In this document: in pieces, positions 22,144 to 31,627 of the stretch
Position numbering within the stretch: the stretch's first letter is position 1
Layout: each line of letters starts with the position of its first letter
NCBI GenBank assembly: GCA_041396705.1
Contig: JAWKYB010000029.1
Coordinates: 1 to 32,060, forward strand
Source of the DNA: Alphaproteobacteria bacterium
GTDB lineage: Bacteria; Pseudomonadota; Alphaproteobacteria; CALKHQ01
DNA length: 32,060 nt
Reading direction: 5' to 3'
Position numbers and translations under genes: made by a program
Notes under the pieces: model-generated
What the model was told of the DNA's origin: nothing
Seen by the model: only the letters and a program-made list of their open reading frames with translations
Databases searched by the model: none

Positions 22144-22719
22144 TTAGGGATAGGGCCGGTAGTTCCGCTCCGAGACGCCTGCGCCCGGGTCGGCCTGGCC
22201 GCCGAAATTGCCGGGCAGCAAGTCGAACAGGGCAAGTTCGCTGCTGAGCGGCAGATAGATGCACGATCCCCAGTTCGCCTCGCCGGCGGGGAAGGTGGGC
22301 CACAGCACCGTCGCCCCCGGATAGCGGTGGCTGGCGCCGGCAACGATCAGCATTTCATATGCCTTCTGCTGCAGATTGGTGGGGCCGACGCCATCCCCAG
22401 CCGCAAACACGATGGTGTCGATCGGCACGCCGCCGACCGCGACGACCATGCTGACGAGGCCGGCGAGGATCGCCCTGGGATCGGGGTTTGCGGCGTAGTG
22501 GCCGACGGCGCCGATGCCGTTGGCCTTGTGTACCACGATGATCTGGCACGGACCGGCGCCCTGGGTGCCGAGTGCGGTGGCCTGCGCAGTGTTGTTGGCC
22601 ACGCAATAGCCGCCCATGCCGGCCCCGCCGCGGTGACGAAGATTGATTCTGAGAGCGCGGTCGAGGATGTCGTTGGCCAGGCCCGCGTGGTCGACGTTGT
22701 TGCAGATCGTCAGCGGCAT
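22144..22719 (-). CDS. Unrecognised 191-residue protein downstream of phaC
   Basis: The gene is real by its excellent ribosome site (GGAGG at 22726-22730, 6 bases before the ATG) and by its position 60 bases after the phaC stop on the same strand. I do not recognise a family. It lacks a signal peptide, is Ala/Gly/Val-rich, and alternates short strands and helices. One segment, 'GPCQIIVVHKANGIGAVGHYAANP', puts Cys58 and His74 in a layout like the catalytic Cys/His of CheD-type deamidases (GSC...GG..H); this is a resemblance only. The C-terminus is Pro/Tyr-rich (SERNYRPYP). Codon choice looks slightly less GC-biased than phaC. A role in granules is not implied by sequence. Confidence 0.7.
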   Translation of the reverse strand: MPLTICNNVDHAGLANDILDRALRINLRHRGGAGMGGYCVANNTAQATALGTQGAGPCQIIVVHKANGIGAVGHYAANPDPRAILAGLVSMVVAVGGVPIDTIVFAAGDGVGPTNLQQKAYEMLIVAGASHRYPGATVLWPTFPAGEANWGSCIYLPLSSELALFDLLPGNFGGQADPGAGVSERNYRPYP

Positions 22720-22779
22720 CGCATTCCTCCGCCGTGTCTTTGCCTGCCCGGTTCTCCCGTCCGGCCGGCCGGCCGCCGC

Positions 22780-24585
22780 TCAGTCCTGCGCCAGCACGCG
22801 GACGTAGCTGCCGGGCGCGTCCTCGATCGGCTTCAGCTTGCCGTCGCCCGGCTTGCGGGCGGCGACCAGCGGTCCGGCCTGCTTCTCGATCCACTTCTGC
22901 CATTCCGGCCACCAGCTGCCCGGCGTCTCGGCGGCGTTGCGCAGCCAGGTCTCCGCCGTCTTCGCGGCGCGGCTGGCGGTCCAGTAGGAGTATTTGTTGG
23001 CGCCCGGCGGGTTGATCACGCCGGCGATGTGGCCCGACGCGGCCAGGCAGAACCTGACCGGGCCGGCGAACAGGTTGGTGGCGGCGAAGGTCGAGGTCCA
23101 CGGCGCGATATGGTCCTCGCGCGTCGACAGGAAGAAGCTGGGCGTGTCCACGGTCGACAGGTCGATCGGCACGCCGTCCAGCGTGATGCCGCCGGGCACC
23201 ACCAGCCGGTTCTCCTGGTACATGTTGCGCAGGTAGAAGCTGTGCATCGCGGCCGGCATCCGCGTGGAATCCGAGTTCCAGTGCAGCAGGTCGAAGGGGA
23301 ACGGGTCCTTGCCCATCAGGTAGTTGTTGACCACGAAGGTCCAGATCAGGTCGTTGGCGCGCAGCATGTTGAAGGTGGTGGCCATCTCGTGGCCCTCCAG
23401 GAAGCCGCGCTGGGCCATCCGCTCCTCCAGCGTCGCCAGCTGCTCCTCGTCGATGAACACGCCGAGCTCGCCGGGCTCGGAGAAGTCGATCATCGTGGTG
23501 AAGAAGGTGGCGCTGGCCACCCGCTTGTCGCCCTTCGCCTTCATGTAGGCCAGGGCGCAGGCCAGCAGGGTGCCGCCCAGGCAATAGCCGATGACGTTGA
23601 CGCTCTTCTCGCCGGTCGCCTTCTCGATCGCGCCCAGCGCGGCCAGCGGCCCGTCCAGCATGTAGTGCTCGAAGCTCTGCTGCGCCATCTCGCGGTCCGG
23701 GTTGACCCAGGACACGACGAACACGGTGTGGCCCTGGTCGACCGCCCACTTGATGAACGAGTTCTTCGGCTGCAGGTCGAGGATGTAGTACTTGTTGATC
23801 CACGGCGGGATGATCAGCAGCGGCTTCTTGAACACCTTCTCGGTGGTCGGCTGGTACTGCAGCAGCTGCAGGAAATCGTTCGGGTAGACGACCTTGCCGG
23901 GCGTCACGGCGATGTTCTCGCCCAGCTTGAACACGTCGCTCTCGGTCATCTTGATGTGGAGCTGGCCCTTGCCGCGCTCCAGATCGCGCAGCAGGTTATC
24001 CAACCCTTTCAACAGGTTGTCGCCACCGCTTTCAACCGTCGTGCGAAGAACCTCGGGGTTGGTGACGACGAAGTTCGACGGTGCCATCGCATCGACGAAC
24101 TGGCGGGTGTAGAAATCGACCTTCTTGGCGGTCTTGTCGTCGAGACCGTCGACGCTGCGCACGGTCGACTGCATCCAGCGCGCGGTCAGCAGGTAGCTCT
24201 GCTTGACGAAGTCGAACAGGGCGTTGTCGTCCCAGTCCGAGTGCTTGAAGCGGCGGTCGCCGCGCTCCGGCATGATCAGCGGCTCGGTCTCGTGGCCCAT
24301 CATCCGCTTGGCCGAGTTGGTCCACAGGTCGACATAGGTCTGCCACAGGTCGATCTGCGCCTTCACCAGCTTGGCCGGGTTGGCCATCATCTGGGTGGTC
24401 ATCTCGACGAAGGCGCCGGCGACGTTCAGCGGGTCGGACATGCCGAACTGGCCGCCGGACTGGCCGTTCTGCCGCTGCATGAAGTCGACGACGATCTTCT
24501 GGCTGCGCTCGGCGATCTTCGCGACGGTCTGGGCGATCGCCACCGGATCGGGAATCGTCTGCTGCGTCGCGTTGTCGTCGGCCAT
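22780..24585 (-). CDS. phaC: Class I poly(R)-hydroxyalkanoate synthase
   Basis: 601 residues from the ATG at 24585, with AAGGA 7 bases upstream; an ATG at 24669 would add an unlikely tail. It polymerises (R)-3-hydroxyacyl-CoA into PHA on granules. The N-terminal ~200 residues are the synthase-specific helical domain. The catalytic part has 'KPLLIIPPWINKYYILDL', the modified lipase box GYCLGG with nucleophile Cys335, an Asp in 'STREDHIAPW' and a His in 'SGHIAGVINPP'. Length and absence of a PhaE/PhaR partner indicate class I. The monogenic start with a palindrome-rich upstream region suggests its own promoter. phaA/phaB are not in the window. Confidence 0.97.
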   Translation of the reverse strand: MADDNATQQTIPDPVAIAQTVAKIAERSQKIVVDFMQRQNGQSGGQFGMSDPLNVAGAFVEMTTQMMANPAKLVKAQIDLWQTYVDLWTNSAKRMMGHETEPLIMPERGDRRFKHSDWDDNALFDFVKQSYLLTARWMQSTVRSVDGLDDKTAKKVDFYTRQFVDAMAPSNFVVTNPEVLRTTVESGGDNLLKGLDNLLRDLERGKGQLHIKMTESDVFKLGENIAVTPGKVVYPNDFLQLLQYQPTTEKVFKKPLLIIPPWINKYYILDLQPKNSFIKWAVDQGHTVFVVSWVNPDREMAQQSFEHYMLDGPLAALGAIEKATGEKSVNVIGYCLGGTLLACALAYMKAKGDKRVASATFFTTMIDFSEPGELGVFIDEEQLATLEERMAQRGFLEGHEMATTFNMLRANDLIWTFVVNNYLMGKDPFPFDLLHWNSDSTRMPAAMHSFYLRNMYQENRLVVPGGITLDGVPIDLSTVDTPSFFLSTREDHIAPWTSTFAATNLFAGPVRFCLAASGHIAGVINPPGANKYSYWTASRAAKTAETWLRNAAETPGSWWPEWQKWIEKQAGPLVAARKPGDGKLKPIEDAPGSYVRVLAQD

Positions 24586-24730
24586 GTCGGGTTCCTTCGC
24601 TTGGCTCGGCTGCCGGTCCGCCTGCGCGCCGGTCACGGCAGAATAGCCGCACCGGCCGGCTGCGTGCACCGGGATGTTGGTGTGCGGGGCGATGGCGGCA
24701 AGGGATGTCGCAGGATCGTGTGCAAGGCCC

Positions 24731-24761
24731 GGTGCTTAGCACCATCCGTGCTGCACTGCAC
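24731..24761. promoter_or_regulatory. Palindromes upstream of phaC, possible PhaR-type site
   Basis: GGTGCT-T-AGCACC (24731-24743) is a perfect palindrome. Eight bases on, CTGCACTGCAC (24751-24761) differs by only the last base from CTGC-N3-GCAG, the site reported for the PHA regulator PhaR in Paracoccus. Both lie about 150-175 bases before the phaC ATG and 130-160 before the divergent lipoprotein gene. The rest of the 24586-24890 gap shows no gene. Confidence 0.35.
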
Positions 24762-24890
24762 CATGAAAACCGCTGCCGCGCGCCGGCCGCATCGGCAGCG
24801 TCCTGCGGCTGCCGTTCCGCTGGACGTTCGCTACCGCAATCGGTTACCCAATGCTTCATGAAGGAGTCGGTGACGACAGGGGCGGCGACG

Positions 24891-25592
24891 ATGCGAAATG
24901 CCACCAGGGCCGGGGCCGCGCTCGCGATCGCCTTGCTGGCGACCGGGTGCAGCGACTGGTTCAGCAGCGACGAGGCGCTCTATACCGGGCCCAGCGGGGT
25001 GACGCTGCGGGCGGACGAGACCTTCCCCAGCCTGGCCACGGTGCCGAACCGCCCGGACACCCAGTCGACGGAGGCCGAGCGCACGGCGGCGCTGGCCGAG
25101 CAGCGGCCGCTGGCGCCGACCGTCACCGGCAGCGCGACGCCGCCGGCGGTACCGGCCGCGCAGGCGTCGCTGGCGACGGCGGTCGCCCAGCCGATTGCAC
25201 AGCCGATCGCCCAACCGATCGCACCCCAGCTGCCGCAGGGGCCGGTGCTGGTCGCCACCATCAACTTCGTGCTGGGGTCCGACAACCTGGACGGTCGCGA
25301 CCGCGGCGTGCTGCGCGACGTGGTCACCCTGATCGGCCAGACCGGCCGCACGGTGACCGTGGTCGGCCATGCCAGTTCGCGCACCGCGGTGATGGACCCG
25401 AACCGGGCGCGGGCGATCAACTACGACCTCTCGGTCCGGCGGGCGACGGCGGTGGCGCGTGCGCTCGTCAGCCTGGGCGCGCCGGCCGACCGCGTGCTGG
25501 TCTATGCCGTCGGCGACGCCCAGCCGGTGTTCCACGAATGGATGGAGACCGGCGAGGTCGGCAACCAGCGGGCCGAGCTCTACCTGAACTAG
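24891..25592 (+). CDS. OmpA-domain outer-membrane lipoprotein
   Basis: 233 residues from the ATG at 24891, which gives a compact lipoprotein signal ending in LLATGC (Cys20). In-frame starts upstream at 24858 and 24870 are possible because of an AAGGAG at 24861. After a Thr/Pro/Ala-rich linker that includes three QPIA repeats, the C-terminal ~110 residues form an OmpA-like peptidoglycan-binding domain: 'ATINFVLGSDNLDGRDRGVL', 'TVTVVGHASS', 'DLSVRRATAVARALV' and 'GNQRAELYLN' (the usual N-R-R-V-E). It probably tethers the outer membrane to the wall. It is followed 66 bases later by the alaC gene. Confidence 0.85.
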   Translation: MRNATRAGAALAIALLATGCSDWFSSDEALYTGPSGVTLRADETFPSLATVPNRPDTQSTEAERTAALAEQRPLAPTVTGSATPPAVPAAQASLATAVAQPIAQPIAQPIAPQLPQGPVLVATINFVLGSDNLDGRDRGVLRDVVTLIGQTGRTVTVVGHASSRTAVMDPNRARAINYDLSVRRATAVARALVSLGAPADRVLVYAVGDAQPVFHEWMETGEVGNQRAELYLN

Positions 25593-25658
25593 CCGCTCGA
25601 CGGCGCAAACAGGCCAATGCCGGGCGGCCGAAGCCCCGGCCCACGCCGAGACTTCGCA

Positions 25659-26881
25659 ATGGACCAGGAATTCTACCGGATCAAGCGCCTGCCGCCCTAT
25701 GTGTTCGCCCAGGTGAACGCCATGAAGGCCGCGGCACGCGCCGCCGGGCAGGACATCATCGATTTCGGCATGGGCAACCCGGACGGGGCCACGCCGCAGC
25801 ACATCGTCGACAAGCTGGTGGAGACGGTGCGCGACGCCCGCACCCACCGTTATTCCAATTCGCGCGGCATTCCGGGGCTCAGGCGCGCCATCGCCGGCTA
25901 CTACGGCCGCCGCTTCGGGGTGGAGATCGACCCGGAGCAGGAGGCGATCGTCACCCTCGGCTCCAAGGAGGGGCTGGCCAACCTCGCCCAGGCGATCACC
26001 AGCCCGGGCGACGTGGTGATCGTGCCGAACCCGAGCTATCCGATCCACGCCTTCGGCTTCATCATCGCCGGCGGCTCGGTGCGCCACCTGCCGGTGGTCA
26101 GCGACGCTGCCAACGAGCCCGGCCCGCACTTCCTGTCGGCGCTGGAGCGGGCGATCCGCCATTCGGTGCCGAAGCCGGTGGCGCTGGTCATCAACTATCC
26201 GTCGAACCCGACCGCGCAGGTCGCAAGCCTGGACTTCTACGCCGAGGTGGTCGGCATGTGCCGCCACCACGAGGTCTACCTGCTCAGCGACGTCGCCTAT
26301 TCCGAGATCTATTTCGACGGCAACCCGCCGCCGTCGGTGCTGCAGGTGCCCGGCGCCAAGGACATCGCGGTCGAGTTCAGCTCGATGTCGAAGACCTACA
26401 ACATGCCCGGCTGGCGCATCGGCTTCGCGGTCGGCAACCGCAAGCTGGTCGGTGCGCTTGCCCGGGTGAAGTCCTATCTCGACTACGGCGCGTTCACGCC
26501 GATCCAGGTGGCGGCGGCGACCGCCCTGAACGGCCCGCAGGACTGCGTCGACGAGATCCGCGCGGTCTACAAGGAACGGCGCGAGGTGTTGATCGACGGT
26601 CTCGCCGCCGCCGGCTGGCGCATCCCGCGGCCGCCGGCGACCATGTTCGCCTGGGCGCCGATCCCGGAGCCCTATGCCGCCTACGGCTCGCTGGAGTTCT
26701 CCAAGCTGCTGCTGCAGGAGGCCCAGGTCGCGGTCTCGCCCGGCGTCGGCTTCGGGAATACGGCGACGCGCACGTGCGCATCGCCCTGGTCGAGAACCCG
26801 CACCGTACCCGCCAGGCGGTGCGCTCGATCCGCCGGTTCCTGCAACGCCAGCCGATGCCCGCGGCGCTGGCCGCGCAATGA
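25659..26881 (+). pseudogene. alaC: AlaC-type PLP aminotransferase, one frameshift near the 3' end
   Basis: The N-terminus 'FYRIKRLPPYVFAQVNAMK' and 'DIIDFGMGNPDGATPQHIVDKL' match the AlaC (YfdZ)/DapL-like group of class I aminotransferases. PLP lies on Lys245 in 'SSMSKTYNMPGWRIGF'. Also visible are 'INYPSNPTAQVAS' (the N-P-T loop) and 'LLSDVAYSEIYFD' (the Asp/Tyr pair). Members make alanine from pyruvate and glutamate; the LL-DAP label is common but unproven here. After 'VAVSPGVGFG' the frame breaks; restoring one G in 26754-26756 continues as 'EYGDAHVRIALVENPHRTRQ' and ends at 26879-26881, overlapping the hom start by ATGA. The gene is complete apart from this base, so a sequence error is likely. 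Confidence 0.9.
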
Positions 26882-28170
26882 CCCAGCCGCTGCGGATCGG
26901 GCTGGCCGGCCTCGGCACGGTCGGCGTCGGCGTCGTCAGGATGCTGCAGGCGCACGGCGACGCCATCGCCGCGCGCGCCGGGCGGCCGCTGCAGGTGGTC
27001 GCCGTCAGCGCGCGCAGCCGCGGCCGCGACCGCGGCGTCGACATCTCCGGCTATCGCTGGGTCGACGACCCGGTCTCGCTGGCACGCGACGACGGCATCG
27101 ACGCGGTGGTCGAGCTGATCGGCGGCGCCGACGGCCCGGCACTGGCGCTGGCCGAGACCGCGCTGAAGGCGCGTCGCGGCGTGGTCACCGCCAACAAGGC
27201 GATGATCGCCGAGCACGGCAACGCGCTCGCCCGGCTGGCCGAGGCCAACGGTGCGCCGCTGGCGTTCGAGGCGGCGGTCGCCGGCGGCATCCCCATCGTC
27301 AAGGCGCTGCGCGAGGGCCTGGCCGGCAACCGCATCGAGCGCGTCTACGGCATCCTCAACGGCACCTGCAACTACATCCTGACCACGATGCGCGAGACCG
27401 GCCGCGCCTTCGGCGCCGTGCTGGAGGAGGCGCAGAAGCTGGGCTATGCCGAGGCCGACCCGACCTTCGACGTCGACGGCATCGACGCGGCCCACAAGCT
27501 GTCGATCCTGGCCAGCATCGCCTTCGGCACCGAGATCGACTTCGCCGGCGTGCACATCGAGGGCATCCGCCACGTCTCGCCGGTCGATATCGCCTTCGCC
27601 GACGAGCTCGGCTTCCGCATCAAGCTGATCGGCAGCGCGCGCCGCACCGGCTATGGCGTCGAGCAGCGCGTGCATCCGTGCATGGTGCCGCTGGCCGCGC
27701 CGATCGCCCATGTCGACGGCGTGTTCACCGCCGTGGTGGCCCAGGGCGACTTCGTCGACGACAGCGTCTACACCGGCCGCGGCGCCGGCGCCGGGCCGAC
27801 CGCCTCGGCCGTGGTCGCCGACCTGATCGACCTCGCCGCCGGCCGGCGCGCGCCGATGCTGGGGGTGCCGGCCGACCGGCTGGCGCCGGCGAAGCGCTCG
27901 CCGATGGAGCACCATGTCGGCGCCTACTACGTGCGGCTGATGGTGCGCGACCGCCCCGGCGTGATCGCCGCGGTCTCCGCCATCCTGCGCGACGCGGCGA
28001 TCAGCATGGAGGCGATCATCCAGCGCGGCCGCGCGCCGGACAGCATCGTGCCGGTGGTGATGACCACCCACGAATCGGAGGAGGCGGCGATGCGCGCGGC
28101 GCTGGCCGCGATCGACGGCCTGGAGGCGATGGCCGAGCCCGCCCGGATGATTCGCATAGAGGCTTTGTAA
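26878..28170 (+). CDS. hom: Homoserine dehydrogenase with C-terminal ACT domain
   Basis: 430 residues. It reduces aspartate semialdehyde to homoserine for Thr and Met synthesis. The N-terminus has the Rossmann loop 'GLAGLGTVGVGVV', then 'VVELIGGADGPALALAETAL', 'VVTANKAMIAEHG' and the catalytic region 'GILNGTCNYILTTM' plus 'KLGYAEADPTFDVDGIDAAHKL', where the lysine and glutamate/aspartates bind substrate. Residues ~350-430 form an ACT domain ('YYVRLMVRDRPGVIAAVSAIL'), the usual site of Thr feedback. The ATG overlaps the alaC stop, so translation is coupled and no separate ribosome site is seen. Confidence 0.97.
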   Translation: MTQPLRIGLAGLGTVGVGVVRMLQAHGDAIAARAGRPLQVVAVSARSRGRDRGVDISGYRWVDDPVSLARDDGIDAVVELIGGADGPALALAETALKARRGVVTANKAMIAEHGNALARLAEANGAPLAFEAAVAGGIPIVKALREGLAGNRIERVYGILNGTCNYILTTMRETGRAFGAVLEEAQKLGYAEADPTFDVDGIDAAHKLSILASIAFGTEIDFAGVHIEGIRHVSPVDIAFADELGFRIKLIGSARRTGYGVEQRVHPCMVPLAAPIAHVDGVFTAVVAQGDFVDDSVYTGRGAGAGPTASAVVADLIDLAAGRRAPMLGVPADRLAPAKRSPMEHHVGAYYVRLMVRDRPGVIAAVSAILRDAAISMEAIIQRGRAPDSIVPVVMTTHESEEAAMRAALAAIDGLEAMAEPARMIRIEAL

Positions 28171-28253
28171 CGGCGGCGTCGGCGGAAATTCACCCGCCTG
28201 TCGCCGGCTTGCGCTAGGCTCTGCCGCAACCGACCACGACCGGGGAGGGTCCG

Positions 28254-29290
28254 ATGAACGCCAGCAACAGCGAGGCGGCCGGCAAGGCCGCCGCGATCAG
28301 CCAGAGCGACCGCAACCTGGCGCTGGAGGCTGTGCGCGTCACCGAGGCGGCGGCGCTGGCCGCCGCCCGCCAGGTCGGCCGCGGCGACGAGGAGGCGGCC
28401 GACCGCGCCGCCGTCGACGCCATGCGCCGGGCGCTGAACGGGCTGGCCATCGACGGCAAGGTGGTGATCGGCGAGGGCGAGCGCGACGAGGCGCCGATGC
28501 TCTATGTCGGCGAGCCGGTCGGGCTCGGCGTCGGCGGCAAGGGCGGCCCGCGCATCGACATCGCGCTCGACCCGCTGGAGGGCACCACCATCACCGCCAT
28601 GGGCGGCATAACCGCCATGTCGGTGGTGGCGCTGCTTGGAGGAGAGCAGCCACACTCCGCCGGCTGTCCACATGAACAAGATCGCGGTCGGCGGCGGCCT
28701 GCGACGGCGTGGTCGACCTCGACCGGCCGGTCCACGACAACCTGAACGCGCTGGCGGAGGCCAAGGGCAAGGCGGTCGACGACCTGCTGGTCTGCATCCT
28801 CAACCGGCCGCGCCATGCCGAGCTGATCGCCGACGTGCGCGCCGCCGGCGCCCGCATCATGCTGATCCAGGACGGCGACGTCGCCGGCGTGATCGCCACC
28901 TCGCGGCCCGACACCAGCGTCGACATCTACATGGGCACCGGCGGCGCGCCGGAGGGGGTGCTGGCCGCCGCGGCGCTGCGCTGCATCGGCGGCCAGATGC
29001 AGGGCCGGCTGGTGTTCCGCAACGACGAGGAACGCGCCCGCGCCGACCGCTGCGGCATCGCCGACTACGACCGCAAATACGGCCTGCTCGACCTCGCCTC
29101 CGGCAACGTCATGTTCGCCGCCACCGGCGTCACCGACGGCCCGATGCTGCGCGGTGTGCGCATCTATGCCGAGGGCGCGCGCACCCATTCGCTGGTGATG
29201 CGCTCGAAGACCGGCACGGTGCGCGAGATCGAGGCTACCCACTCCTTCGCCCGCAAGGCCCAGCTCGACCCGACCTTCAGCCGGAAATGA
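28254..29290 (+). pseudogene. glpX: Class II fructose-1,6-bisphosphatase, two frameshifts
   Basis: A strong GGGAGGG precedes the ATG at 28254. The first frame has 'DRAAVDAMRRALNGLAIDG', 'VIGEGERDEAPMLYVGE' and 'DIALDPLEGTTITAMGG', all GlpX hallmarks around the metal site. A base gained near 28638-28640 moves the protein to a second frame ('EESSHTPPAVHMNKIAVGGGL'), and a second shift near 28701-28703 restores 'DGVVDLDRPVHDNLNALAEAKG' through to the normal C-terminus at 29290. About 345 residues when repaired. The enzyme hydrolyses fructose-1,6-bisphosphate in gluconeogenesis. Its place after hom and before recJ is common in alphaproteobacteria. The short middle frame looks somewhat divergent from usual GlpX. 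Confidence 0.88.
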
Positions 29291-29325
29291 GCAGGCCCGC
29301 GCGGCGGCCGCGCTAGACTGCAGCC

Positions 29326-31131
<1,806 letters not shown>

Positions 31132-31201
31132 CCCGGCTGCCTGACGCGGCCGCCTGATCCGGGGGCGGTGCCGGCGCCCGCGGTGCCGGGCTTAGCGAAG
31201 C

Positions 31202-31221
31202 CTTAGCCCGCGCCGGCTAAG
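31202..31221. terminator. Hairpin after recJ, before the tRNA promoter
   Basis: CTTAGCC-CGCGCC-GGCTAAG, a perfect 7-base stem and 6-base loop, 71 bases after the recJ stop. No T-run follows, so it would be a weak or Rho-assisted terminator. It ends 4 bases before the -35 box of the tRNA promoter and may insulate it. Confidence 0.4.
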
Positions 31222-31225
31222 CTCC

Positions 31226-31254
31226 TTGACCAATCCCCCGGCGTCGCCTATCAG
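31226..31254 (+). promoter_or_regulatory. Candidate promoter of tRNA-Glu
   Basis: TTGACC (31226-31231) and TATCAG (31249-31254) with a 17-base spacer. A start about 7 bases after the -10 falls near 31261, only a few bases ahead of the mature tRNA 5' end at 31265. Confidence 0.6.
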
Positions 31255-31264
31255 ATCGCCCGCC

Positions 31265-31340
31265 GACCCCTTCGTCTAGAGGCCTAGGACACCGCCCTTT
31301 CACGGCGGCAACACGGGTTCGAATCCCGTAGGGGTCGCCA
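31265..31340 (+). tRNA. tRNA-Glu (anticodon UUC)
   Basis: A full cloverleaf of 76 bases with encoded CCA. The acceptor GACCCCT pairs with AGGGGTC (31330-31336), discriminator G. The anticodon stem is CCGCC/GGCGG around the loop CTTTCAC, with anticodon TTC at 31299-31301. The T-arm is CGGGTTCGAATCCCG. It reads GAA and GAG. It is single-copy here and not part of an rRNA operon. Confidence 0.97.
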
Positions 31341-31627
31341 GCCTCGCCGCCCGATCCCCCTCGGTTTGCCTGACGCGCGACGGCCGTGTCTCGGCTCAGT
31401 CGTCGTCGCAGGAATATATTTCAACCCCTTATAACCAAAACAAAATTCATTTGGCACCGCCGGCTGGCAGAATCCGGTTATCCACAGCGGAATTCATCCG
31501 GGTGCAACAAAAGCGCCGGTCGGCCGTAACAGTGCGCCGCTAGCTGTATAGACAAGTGGCCGCGACCGGACTCGGTTCCCTGCGGCCGCGATCGTCGGGC
31601 ACAGCGGGGCGGTGGGCCGGATCAGCG
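31341..31627. other. AT-rich intergenic stretch with a perfect DnaA box
   Basis: No gene is seen. 31411-31455 is unusually AT-rich for this window (AATATATTTCA, CCTTATAACC, AAAACAAAATTC). TTATCCACA at 31478-31486 matches the 9-base DnaA box consensus exactly. Near 31547-31552, TATAGA could be a -10 for the permease gene, but no good -35 is present. Confidence 0.45.

Noticed and set aside
21676..24861. A 1061-codon open frame on the plus strand
   Set aside because: It runs antisense to phaC and the gene after it and across the GNAT gene in another frame; composition is that of a shadow frame.
24831..27044. A 737-codon minus-strand open frame
   Set aside because: Antisense shadow of the OmpA lipoprotein and alaC; no protein family resemblance.
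31478..31486. Replication origin at the DnaA box
   Set aside because: Only one box, no cluster and no origin-associated genes such as dnaA, hemE or parAB in the window.
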